Position numbers and translations under genes: made by a program
Source: Firmicutes bacterium HGW-Firmicutes-10
GTDB taxonomy: Bacteria > Bacillota_I > Bacilli_A > Erysipelotrichales > Erysipelotrichaceae
NCBI GenBank assembly: GCA_002841605.1
Contig: PHAF01000046.1
Location: 1-12,932, forward strand
Direction: 5' to 3'
DNA length: 12,932 nucleotides
In this document: positions 1-6,102 of the stretch, in pieces
Numbering within the stretch: the first letter of the stretch is position 1
How the letters are laid out: the number at the start of each line of letters is the position of its first letter
Notes under the pieces: generated by a model
The model's database searches: none
What the model was told of the DNA's origin: nothing
The model's input: the letters and a program-made list of their open reading frames with translations, nothing else

Positions 1-262
1 CCGTCACTTCTCCCGCCGAAGCACGTTTTAGTGCATCCAGAGCAACCAAAACTTCCATGTAGCTCTCCGAAACCGGGTTGCACGTTGACTGAACCAAAAA
101 CACATGCTTACCACGAACCGACTCTTCCGGTTCAACGATTATTTCACCATCGGCGAAGTGCTTGACCGCACATTTCCCTCTTGCCAGTCCAAGATATCCA
201 CAAATCTCATCAGTCAAGTCAATGCTTGTAGTCAAAGCGAATACGATTGTGTCTTTTACCAT
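1..262 (-). CDS. prs: Ribose-phosphate pyrophosphokinase (PRPP synthase), N-terminal fragment cut by window edge
   Basis: Makes phosphoribosyl pyrophosphate from ribose 5-phosphate and ATP, the precursor of purines, pyrimidines, NAD, histidine and tryptophan. Only the first 87 residues are visible; the reading frame runs open off the left edge, so this is truncation by the window and not a pseudogene. The stretch HFADGEIIVEPEESVRGKHV, then FLVQSTCNPVSESYMEVLVA, is the typical N-terminal half-domain of class I PRPP synthases. Translation starts at ATG 262-260. The Shine-Dalgarno GAGGT starts right after the glmU stop codon TAA, with only 11 bases between the two genes, so prs is almost certainly co-transcribed and translationally coupled with glmU. 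The glmU-prs pair is conserved in many Bacillota. Confidence 0.95.
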   Translation of the reverse strand, partial: MVKDTIVFALTTSIDLTDEICGYLGLARGKCAVKHFADGEIIVEPEESVRGKHVFLVQSTCNPVSESYMEVLVALDALKRASAGEVT

Positions 263-273
263 GTTGTTACCTC

Positions 274-1629
274 TTATTTATTTTTATATTTAAACCCGTA
301 ATTTACCTTGTTTTCCTGGCGTGCACGACCGATCGCCATTTCACCGTCTTCAACATCCATATTGGCTGTCGTACCTGCGGCAACGACCGCATCTTTTCCG
401 ATGGTTATCGGAGCGATCAAATTGACGTTACTGCCGATAAATGCCCCATCTTTGACGATTGTTTTAAACTTATTTTTGCCGTCATAGTTGACCGTTACGA
501 CACCACACCCCAAATTAACCTTGCTTCCGATATCGGCGTCACCAATGTAGGTCAAATGCGCACAACGGCTATCAAAACCGATACAAGAATTTTTAAACTC
601 CACAAAGTTGCCAATCCGGTTTTTTGACTCAACCACTGTTCCGTTGCGTAAATGTGCAAAAGGTCCCACCTTCACGTAATCGTGTATCCGGCTATCCGTG
701 ATACGTGAACTGTCTATCGTATTAAAATTACCAATGATACTGCTCACAATAAAGGTCTGAGGTAAAATCGTATTGGATTTACCTATGACAGATCCTTTTT
801 GCACATATACATTGGGGTAAAGTATCGTATCTTCACCAATGACCACATCCTCCTCAATATAAGTCGATGTTGGGTCGATGAAAGTAACACCGTTTTTCAT
901 CAATTCTGTATTGATTCGATTTTGTAACCAAGCGGTCGCTTTGGCTAAATCGATGCGATCATTGATCCCCATAACTTCATTAACATCCGACACAGGCAAA
1001 CCTTGAATATCATAACCGTTATGACTGAAAATTTCAATCAGGTCCGTAATATAATACTCATTTTGAACGTTGTCATTGGAAATATCATTTAAATGTTTAA
1101 AGAGCAGATCGTTATCAACACAGTAAATGCCTGTATTGATTTCCTTGATGTTACGTTGTTGATCATTACAATCCTTAAACTCAACGATCTTGACAACATT
1201 TCCAAGTTCATCACGAACGATACGGCCGTATTGCCCAGGATCATCTAGAATAGCAGTCAAAACAGTAAGTGCTTTACCTTGGTTGACTTCAAATAGTTTG
1301 CTCATAGTCTCAATTTGAACCAACGGACAATCTCCATAAAGGATTAAGGTCTGACCGCCGACATCTTTCAATTCTTGAGCCTGCATAACCGCATGACCTG
1401 TTCCCAGTTGCGGTTGTTGCATCGCGTAAGTTACTCGCTGTTGCAAATATGATTCAATCTGATCCGACTGATGACCCACAACAACTACGATGTTGTCAAC
1501 TTTCAACCTTTCGAGGCGGCTGATAACATGTCCGATCATCGGTTTTCCTAATACTTCATGCATGACTTTGTTAATTGAAGACTTCATGCGTGTGCCTTTA
1601 CCGGCAGCTAATACAATCGCGGATTTCAT
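274..1629 (-). CDS. glmU: Bifunctional UDP-N-acetylglucosamine pyrophosphorylase / glucosamine-1-phosphate N-acetyltransferase
   Basis: Catalyses the last two steps of UDP-GlcNAc synthesis for peptidoglycan and other wall polymers: acetylation of GlcN-1-P, then uridylyl transfer. At 451 residues it is full length. The N-terminal nucleotidyltransferase domain shows LAAGKGTRMK (7-16), QLGTGHAV (74-81) and YGD (98-100). The C-terminal left-handed beta-helix shows HLRNG (R328), NFVEFKNS (K346), AHLTYIGDA (H358, the likely acetyltransferase base) and NYDG (381-384). Two in-frame ATGs lie six bases apart. The second (1629) is chosen because the GGAGG box sits seven bases before it, but only one base before the first (1635). 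A promoter and the ispE terminator lie just upstream, so it starts a separate transcript with prs. Residue 101 is Cys (GDCPL) where GDTPL is common; this is probably neutral. Confidence 0.97.
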   Translation of the reverse strand: MKSAIVLAAGKGTRMKSSINKVMHEVLGKPMIGHVISRLERLKVDNIVVVVGHQSDQIESYLQQRVTYAMQQPQLGTGHAVMQAQELKDVGGQTLILYGDCPLVQIETMSKLFEVNQGKALTVLTAILDDPGQYGRIVRDELGNVVKIVEFKDCNDQQRNIKEINTGIYCVDNDLLFKHLNDISNDNVQNEYYITDLIEIFSHNGYDIQGLPVSDVNEVMGINDRIDLAKATAWLQNRINTELMKNGVTFIDPTSTYIEEDVVIGEDTILYPNVYVQKGSVIGKSNTILPQTFIVSSIIGNFNTIDSSRITDSRIHDYVKVGPFAHLRNGTVVESKNRIGNFVEFKNSCIGFDSRCAHLTYIGDADIGSKVNLGCGVVTVNYDGKNKFKTIVKDGAFIGSNVNLIAPITIGKDAVVAAGTTANMDVEDGEMAIGRARQENKVNYGFKYKNK

Positions 1630-1647
1630 AAGCATCCCTCCTTCTCT

Positions 1648-1656
1648 ATTTTATCA
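1648..1656 (-). promoter_or_regulatory. Predicted glmU-prs promoter (extended -10)
   Basis: On the minus strand TGA-TAAAAT forms an extended -10 box (hexamer at 1653-1648, five of six bases matching TATAAT). No convincing -35 box lies 16-18 bases upstream. The hexamer is only 18 bases from the glmU ATG, so the predicted leader is about 12 bases and consists mostly of the Shine-Dalgarno. The box directly follows the T-tract of the ispE terminator. Confidence 0.55.
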
Positions 1657-1688
1657 AAAAATCGGTTGAAAAGATTGCCTCAACCGAT
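1656..1688 (-). terminator. Intrinsic terminator of the rnmV-rsmA-ispE operon
   Basis: A perfect 9-bp stem ATCGGTTGA / TCAACCGAT (1688-1680 with 1669-1661) and a 10-base loop is followed on the minus strand by a run of Ts (1660-1656, plus the last T of the stem). The ispE stop codon TGA (1682-1680) is part of the 5' arm of the stem, so termination begins within the gene. Confidence 0.8.
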
Positions 1689-2519
1689 AATTCTTGTTTT
1701 TTTAACAAACGGATATTTAAAGACGAAAGCATCCACTGCCCGATTTACCAGTTCCTCGTTTTGAGTGATTCCATAAATGACAGAACCGCTACCCGTCATT
1801 GCTGCACAATCAAATCCGAAACTCAGTAATTCATTAACAATTTTTTCAATCTGAGGATTAACTCGAATAGCCTCTTGTTGAAGCCGGTTAAATACAGAAT
1901 TGCACATTGCTGAATAATCATCATTTTCTAAAGCGTTGACCATAGACTCAAAGGTATCACCTTTGACATTGCTTACTTTAAACTGTTCAAACAATGCTTT
2001 CGTACTTATCCCAAACTTGGGTTTGATTAGAAATAAATAGAAATCCAGCTTTCTATTTATAGGTGTTACGATTTCACCGATTCCCTCAACTTTTGCTGAT
2101 TTCTCAAACAAACAAAACGGTACATCAGCTCCGACCAGAATAGCCAAATCAATCATCTGTTGATCAGTTAAGTTAAGCTGATACATCTGATTAAAAATCC
2201 GGATAACAGCTGCTCCATCGGTACTTCCACCTGCCAAACCCGCCTGAGCCGGGATGTTTTTTACCAATCGAATATGATGATGGTCTTGAATCGCAAATGA
2301 TTTCTTCATTAGATGATATGCCTTAATGACAGTATTACGTTCATCGACAGGTATATACGCTTTGTCGCATTCCATCGTCGTCTCTTCTGCAACCGTGATT
2401 TCCAAAACATCAAAAAGATCGATAGGAATCATGACCATTTCCAAATCATGATATCCATCCAATCGCTTGCGCACCACATCGAGGTAGAGATTAATTTTTG
2501 CGTAAGCCTTCATTTTCAT
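1680..2519 (-). CDS. ispE: 4-diphosphocytidyl-2-C-methyl-D-erythritol kinase (GHMP kinase)
   Basis: ATP-dependent phosphorylation of CDP-methylerythritol in the non-mevalonate (MEP/DOXP) isoprenoid pathway, which feeds undecaprenyl phosphate and quinones. The 279-residue protein has the KAYAKINLYLDV start motif (K8 equals the catalytic lysine), the ATP-binding GHMP motif P-x3-GLAGGSTD (90-101), the catalytic Asp in VGADVPFCLF (D132) and the C-terminal MTGSGSVIYG motif. GLAGGSTDGAA departs slightly from the usual GLGGGSSDAA. The frame is open up to 2549, but ATG 2519 is preferred because GAGGT lies five bases upstream and the family begins right before KAYAKINL; ATG 2513 is a second possibility. 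The first 29 bases overlap the end of rsmA and the Shine-Dalgarno lies inside it, indicating translational coupling. Confidence 0.95.
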   Translation of the reverse strand: MKMKAYAKINLYLDVVRKRLDGYHDLEMVMIPIDLFDVLEITVAEETTMECDKAYIPVDERNTVIKAYHLMKKSFAIQDHHHIRLVKNIPAQAGLAGGSTDGAAVIRIFNQMYQLNLTDQQMIDLAILVGADVPFCLFEKSAKVEGIGEIVTPINRKLDFYLFLIKPKFGISTKALFEQFKVSNVKGDTFESMVNALENDDYSAMCNSVFNRLQQEAIRVNPQIEKIVNELLSFGFDCAAMTGSGSVIYGITQNEELVNRAVDAFVFKYPFVKKTRIIG

Positions 2520-3363
2520 AGAGAACCTCATATAAGCGGATAAAATCACTCAAATCACATGTTTCTGCTCTGCGTGAAGGATCGATCAAACTCTGATTCA
2601 ATGCCTCAACAGCATGATTGCGATCTTTCAGATATTCCGTAAGATTATTACTAAGTGTTTTACGGCGCTGTTTAAAACATGCTTTGATTAGTTTGAAAAA
2701 TTGATCCTGGTTCTTAATGTTATGCTTATTTTTCGGTGTAAATCGGATCACTGCCGAATCGACTTTTGGCATGGGCAAGAATACTTGCTTCGGCACATTG
2801 AGCACCAGTTGCACGTTGAACAAGTATTGGACGATGACACTCAGAGCATTGTAATCTTTGGTTGAGGGCTTAGCACTGAATCGAAGCGCTACTTCCTTCT
2901 GCATCATCACGGTAATGCTGTCTGGTAGCACTGGGCTTTCAAACAACTGAAACAGGATCGGAGTGGTGATATAATAAGGCAGATTAGCACATACTGCCAC
3001 CGAATATCCGGCAGCCTTTTGTTTAGCAATCCATGTCGTACTGTCAAACTGCAAGAAATCCTGATGAATGACTTCTAAATTCTCAAAATGACCGACCGTC
3101 TTTTTCAAAATCTCGATCATATGATCATCGATTTCAATAGAAATCACTTTTTTAGCCTTATAACACAGATATTCCGTCAATCCACCCAACCCCGGACCAA
3201 TTTCCATGACTGCTGTATTCTGATCTACTTGTGCCAAATCCGAAATCTTGTCCACAACACTTGGATCGATGATGAAATTCTGACCAAACGTTTTATTCGC
3301 TCCTCGATCAAACTCTTCCAAAATCTGTTTCGTTTTGCTCAAACTGGCAATAGGCTTGCTCAT
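2491..3363 (-). CDS. rsmA: 16S rRNA (adenine1518-N6/adenine1519-N6)-dimethyltransferase
   Basis: KsgA/RsmA dimethylates two adjacent adenines in helix 45 of 16S rRNA late in 30S assembly, using S-adenosylmethionine; its loss gives kasugamycin resistance. The protein has 290 residues, normal for the family. Visible motifs are TFGQNFIID (25-33), the SAM-binding motif EIGPGLGGLTEYL (54-66), IEID (76-79), D102 in the QDFLQFD stretch, and the catalytic NLPYYITTPI (127-136). The C-terminal part carries FKQRRKTLSNNL, typical of the rRNA-binding domain. ATG 3363 overlaps the rnmV stop codon as ATGA and has a G-rich Shine-Dalgarno (GGGGGG) within the rnmV end. It is the middle gene of a three-gene overlapping operon. 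Confidence 0.97.
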   Translation of the reverse strand: MSKPIASLSKTKQILEEFDRGANKTFGQNFIIDPSVVDKISDLAQVDQNTAVMEIGPGLGGLTEYLCYKAKKVISIEIDDHMIEILKKTVGHFENLEVIHQDFLQFDSTTWIAKQKAAGYSVAVCANLPYYITTPILFQLFESPVLPDSITVMMQKEVALRFSAKPSTKDYNALSVIVQYLFNVQLVLNVPKQVFLPMPKVDSAVIRFTPKNKHNIKNQDQFFKLIKACFKQRRKTLSNNLTEYLKDRNHAVEALNQSLIDPSRRAETCDLSDFIRLYEVLYENEGLRKN

Positions 3364-3881
3364 AATTTCCCCCCGATTTCATTTTTAGTCAATCCGCACA
3401 TATTCAAATATTGATAAAGTGTTTTGGCATTGCCATATGGCAAGCCAAATAACCTGCAAACTTCTTCTCTGCGCAATTTGCTATCCGAAAGTCCCGTCAA
3501 ACCTAAATCTAAAAACTCATGCCATGAAATGCTTTTTGTTTGGTGATTAAAACTTACGACTTTAAGCAATGCTTCCCTAATGTCTTCACTGCTGGCATGC
3601 TCGATTCCAACTTTTCCTTTATGCCGAGACTGCTTATTACTTAATGTGGCATGTTTGCATCCACCGATTCTTTGCATGATTTTTTTACGGATTTGATCGC
3701 CTGGAGTATCAGGATCGGTAAAAATAATGACTCCTCGCAACTTATGAAGTTGTTCGATAAAATCCAATAACTCTTTGCTTATATGCGTTCCATGAGTTAC
3801 CAGAGTATCCGCTTCGACTGCTTTATTCACAGCATCCTGATCGTGAATCCCCTCAACAATGATTACTTCTTGAATTTTCAT
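3360..3881 (-). CDS. rnmV: Ribonuclease M5 (5S rRNA maturation, Toprim domain)
   Basis: RNase M5 trims 5S rRNA precursor at both ends in low-GC Gram-positive bacteria, acting on the ribosomal protein L18-bound precursor. The 173-residue protein begins directly with the Toprim domain: catalytic Glu in VEGIHD (E10) and the metal-binding FTDPDTPGDQIRKKI (D56, D58), followed by VGIEHAS (91-97), which is typical of M5 and separates it from DnaG or topoisomerase. It is slightly shorter than the B. subtilis protein. The start at ATG 3881 fits the family N terminus (MKIQEVIIVEG). The ribosome-binding site is weak (GGTGA), and the predicted transcript start falls on its first base, so the message may be nearly leaderless. 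It heads the operon rnmV-rsmA-ispE, the same order as rnmV-ksgA in Bacillus. Confidence 0.95.
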   Translation of the reverse strand: MKIQEVIIVEGIHDQDAVNKAVEADTLVTHGTHISKELLDFIEQLHKLRGVIIFTDPDTPGDQIRKKIMQRIGGCKHATLSNKQSRHKGKVGIEHASSEDIREALLKVVSFNHQTKSISWHEFLDLGLTGLSDSKLRREEVCRLFGLPYGNAKTLYQYLNMCGLTKNEIGGKL

Positions 3882-3896
3882 AGTTTCACCGCTTCT

Positions 3897-3905
3897 ATTA
3901 TACCA
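3897..3905 (-). promoter_or_regulatory. Predicted rnmV-rsmA-ispE promoter (extended -10)
   Basis: On the minus strand TGG-TATAAT is a perfect extended -10 (hexamer 3902-3897). No good -35 is visible at 16-18 bases; that position falls in the upstream terminator hairpin. Only 15 bases separate the hexamer from the rnmV ATG, giving a predicted leader of about 9 bases. Confidence 0.65.
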
Positions 3906-3914
3906 TAAATGACT

Positions 3915-3932
3915 AAAAGCGACTTTCGTCGC
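3915..3932 (-). terminator. Intrinsic terminator of the 3D lipoprotein gene
   Basis: GCGAC-GAAA-GTCGC (3932-3919 read on the minus strand) forms a 5-bp stem closed by a GAAA tetraloop, extendable by weak G-T and A-T pairs, and is followed by TTTT (3918-3915). It starts one base after the TAG stop of the upstream gene. The short stem and short T-tract suggest incomplete termination. Confidence 0.6.
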
Positions 3933-3933
3933 C

Positions 3934-4776
3934 CTAGTTTACTTTACAAATTCGTTGTCCCATTGAATTCTTAGTATATTCCGCAAAACCGATGATTGTC
4001 GCTCGCGGATACATGGTCGATAATTCACGCACTGCGTTAATTTTCGTTTCCGTACCTACGAATAAATCCAATTTACGTCCGCTGACGCCGCGATCCAGAA
4101 TGATGGCCTTAAACGGCACCCCGGGGTTTAACCCCATTCCGGAAAATTTATGATTGAAAATCTCGACAATGGTGCACAGGGGAAGACTGCTGCTTGATGC
4201 AAGGACATAATATCCTTCATACAAAATGCCGTCTTGCCAGGTTCCATCCATTTGACGAACAGCTGTGTTGCTTGAGACCATGACACCGGAAGCCGTATAG
4301 GACTCTCCGTTTTCATTAGGTTTGCAACCTCCACAATCTGCTCCATACCGGGTGATCCGGCTAGGAAAGAACATTGCCCCGCGTTGAGGTTTGGCTCCGT
4401 ACTGATAAACAATCGGAGTTGAGGGAATCAGTTGTTCTGATCCAGGGATTAATTCTTTTGATAATAAGTTTCCAAATTGATCGTAAGCCAACATGTAACG
4501 CTTTTGCTCGAGCTTCGGCGTACCGTTGTCTACTTTTGCCGCAAGCCAAGAGACACCACCGGAAACGGTCGGCCCTTGTCTATATACGGTCTTCGGATTT
4601 GCGAGTTTGACCTCTTCAGTCACTTCTTCGATTTTATATGGCTGACGCATGATCGCATTGGCAGGTGTTAACGTCTGCAAAACAATTTGCATATCAGACT
4701 CTGTAATCGATGAAGTACATGATGTAAGGACGATAACTAAGATAATGCCAACAAACCCTTTCGTTCGTTTGAACAT
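3934..4776 (-). CDS. Secreted lipoprotein with G5-like region and C-terminal 3D (double-psi beta-barrel) domain
   Basis: 280 residues. The N terminus has a basic MFKRTK, a hydrophobic stretch and the lipobox LTSC (17-20), so it is probably a lipoprotein anchored at Cys20 on the outer face of the membrane. Residues about 50-128 look like a G5 domain (…TVYRQGPTVSGG… then YDQFGNLLSKELIPGSEQ), a fold linked to wall N-acetylglucosamine binding. Residues about 141-262 resemble a 3D domain: RYGADCGGCKP, YTASGV, an ASSSSLPLCTIVEI segment and LDRGVSGRKLDLFVG with D228 and D237. The first of the three family aspartates (usually in a VDP-x-xIPLGT-like segment) is replaced by the serine run 194-197. The position between tatD and rnmV matches B. 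subtilis yabE, a putative muralytic enzyme, but no DUF348 repeats are present. Start ATG 4776 has AAGGAG nine bases upstream. Wall remodelling is an inference. Confidence 0.85.
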   Translation of the reverse strand: MFKRTKGFVGIILVIVLTSCTSSITESDMQIVLQTLTPANAIMRQPYKIEEVTEEVKLANPKTVYRQGPTVSGGVSWLAAKVDNGTPKLEQKRYMLAYDQFGNLLSKELIPGSEQLIPSTPIVYQYGAKPQRGAMFFPSRITRYGADCGGCKPNENGESYTASGVMVSSNTAVRQMDGTWQDGILYEGYYVLASSSSLPLCTIVEIFNHKFSGMGLNPGVPFKAIILDRGVSGRKLDLFVGTETKINAVRELSTMYPRATIIGFAEYTKNSMGQRICKVN

Positions 4777-4808
4777 TTACTAGTTCTCCTTTCTTCAAGG
4801 ACGTTCGA

Positions 4809-4837
4809 ATAATACCACAAATAGAAACTTTTGTCTA
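4809..4837 (-). promoter_or_regulatory. Predicted promoter of the 3D lipoprotein gene (-35 and extended -10)
   Basis: On the minus strand TAGACA (4837-4832, five of six bases of TTGACA) is followed after 17 bases by TATTAT (4814-4809), preceded by TGG. This is the only proposed promoter in the window with a good -35 box as well as an extended -10, suggesting stronger expression than its neighbours. The predicted leader is about 26 bases. Confidence 0.75.
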
Positions 4838-4855
4838 ACACAACTGCTCAAAAAG

Positions 4856-4884
4856 GCACTATTTAAGCCATGTAAGCGCTATTT
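4856..4884. repeat. Short direct repeat, 20-base period, upstream of the lipoprotein promoter
   Basis: On the plus strand GCACTATTT (4856-4864) and GCGCTATTT (4876-4884) match at eight of nine positions, with starts exactly 20 bases apart (about two helical turns). They lie between the tatD stop and the lipoprotein -35 box. They could be a paired regulator site or chance. No convincing intrinsic terminator for tatD is present here, although GGC…GCC followed by TTTTT on the minus strand (about 4869-4850) gives a very weak candidate. Confidence 0.35.
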
Positions 4885-4896
4885 GACACAACATTT

Positions 4897-5673
4897 TCAA
4901 GTATTTGAGAACAATCGGACATAATTCTCCGCCACTTTTTCCATCAGATTTTCAGGTTCTATTTCTCTTAATCGGGCGATTTCCAATCCTACCAACTCAA
5001 CCATTGCAGGCTCATTTCGCTTACCGCGAAAAGGATGCGGCGTTAAGTAAGGACAATCCGTCTCTGTCAGTAACCACTCAATTCCAACGGCTTTTGCGAC
5101 CTCTTTAGGCACATGTGCATTCTTGAAAGTGACTGGTCCACCCAACGAAATATACATGCCACACTTTATATATTCAAATGCCATCTCTACACTTCCGCTA
5201 TAGCAATGCATGATTCCGCCTTTAATTGGGCGGTGCATCTTAAGTATGTCCAAGGTATCCTGAGCAGAATCGCGCATGTGAATAATGATGGGAACCTCGT
5301 AACGGTTAGCCAATTCAATCTGTCGTATGAATACCGCTTTTTGTTCATCTTTGTTATCTTTGTGCCAATAATAATCCAATCCAATCTCTCCGATAGCCTT
5401 CAACTTTCCATCCTTTAAAAACTTTTCCAACGTCTCAAACCCATCATCCGGAATTTTATCCAAATCCGAAGGATGAAATCCAAAAGCTACATCAAACATT
5501 CCATATTCATTATTTAGTGCAATGGCTTTCTCTGTCTCTTCGTCCGTCAAAGTAACGATCATGATTCGCGCAACATTTCGTTTTTTCGCATTCGCTATGA
5601 TCTGCGGTAGATCCTGATCATACTCTTGATACGCCAAATGTGCATGAGAATCGATCCAACCTACTTTTGCCAT
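4897..5673 (-). CDS. tatD: TatD-family metal-dependent deoxyribonuclease/hydrolase
   Basis: Member of the amidohydrolase-like TatD family, TIM-barrel metallohydrolases with 3'-5' DNase activity in studied members; the physiological role in Bacillota is uncertain. The 258 residues match the usual length of about 255-260. Metal and active-site motifs are all present: DSHAHL (H10, H12), GFHP (65-68), GEIGLDYY (E96), IHMRD (H132), MHCYSG (H156) and TETDCPYL (D206). The start at ATG 5673 overlaps the end of the RDD gene by 13 bases, so translation is probably coupled; only a weak GGTAG-type ribosome-binding site precedes it. It is last in mnmE-RDD-tatD and lies next to the 3D protein gene, the same neighbour as yabD-yabE in B. 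subtilis. Confidence 0.93.
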   Translation of the reverse strand: MAKVGWIDSHAHLAYQEYDQDLPQIIANAKKRNVARIMIVTLTDEETEKAIALNNEYGMFDVAFGFHPSDLDKIPDDGFETLEKFLKDGKLKAIGEIGLDYYWHKDNKDEQKAVFIRQIELANRYEVPIIIHMRDSAQDTLDILKMHRPIKGGIMHCYSGSVEMAFEYIKCGMYISLGGPVTFKNAHVPKEVAKAVGIEWLLTETDCPYLTPHPFRGKRNEPAMVELVGLEIARLREIEPENLMEKVAENYVRLFSNT

Positions 5674-6095
5674 ACACTGCTACCGGCAATGACATCATGA
5701 ATTGAGCCATGCTCATCTCTTACCAACATATATATTCCATTGATTACTGTTAAAAATGCCAATGGTCCGGTAACGGATACTGCTTTTATAAAACTACGCA
5801 ACAAAATCGTCCAAATATCCACTTCGCCATGCGGTCTAAGTCCCAACACTTCCAAACCAACGATTTTCTTTCCCAGAGTTGTCTGAAAGAGATACATGCT
5901 CAATACTTCATAGAAGAAAAACAAGGTGATTCCTATGGCTGAAATCGCAAAAAGACCTCTAAAAACCCTTATGATTGGAATCAAACTAATGATCAGCCTT
6001 AATATTCCAAATAAAATCGTTAAAATTAAGGTCGGGACGGATATAACCAGTCCATCAATGATGAATGCGATGAGTCGCTTAATTGCAAGTTCCAT
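5661..6095 (-). CDS. RDD family small integral membrane protein
   Basis: 144 residues with hydrophobic membrane segments at about 8-29, 31-45, 49-70 and 105-124. The RDD signature is visible: R7 and D14 in KRLIAFIIDG at the start of the first helix, QTTLGKKIVGLEV (71-83) after a central helix, and SIHDVIAGSSV (131-141) at the end. Family members are poorly characterised; some have been proposed to act in ion or sodium/proton exchange, and no specific function can be given here. An upstream in-frame ATG would extend it into mnmE, but ATG 6095 is chosen because AGGA, overlapping the mnmE stop, lies five bases before it and the RDD motif then begins near the N terminus, as is usual. The gap from mnmE is 7 bases and the overlap with tatD is 13, so it is the middle gene of an operon. 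Confidence 0.85.
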   Translation of the reverse strand: MELAIKRLIAFIIDGLVISVPTLILTILFGILRLIISLIPIIRVFRGLFAISAIGITLFFFYEVLSMYLFQTTLGKKIVGLEVLGLRPHGEVDIWTILLRSFIKAVSVTGPLAFLTVINGIYMLVRDEHGSIHDVIAGSSVWQK

Positions 6096-6102
6096 ATAAT
6101 TC

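Noticed and set aside
1630..1635. Upstream ATG (1635) as the glmU start
   Set aside because: The GGAGG box would be only one base away; the second ATG has the correct seven-base spacing and matches family N termini.
194..3256. DnaA-box-like nonamers at 194-202 and 3248-3256
   Set aside because: Two isolated sequences, each one base off TTATCCACA, 3 kb apart and inside coding genes. No cluster and no AT-rich unwinding region, so no origin is called here.
3879..3894. TTTCAC before rnmV as half of a parS site
   Set aside because: The second half does not match; the stretch is explained by the rnmV ribosome-binding region.
4118..4127. ACCCCGGGGT palindrome in the lipoprotein gene
   Set aside because: It encodes a conserved Pro-Gly turn, lacks matching flanks and has no T-tract; most likely coding coincidence.
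4128..4610. Open frames on both strands overlapping the lipoprotein gene
   Set aside because: They have no recognisable motifs, no convincing ribosome-binding sites and lie wholly inside a well-supported gene; other overlapping open frames in the window were dropped for the same reason.
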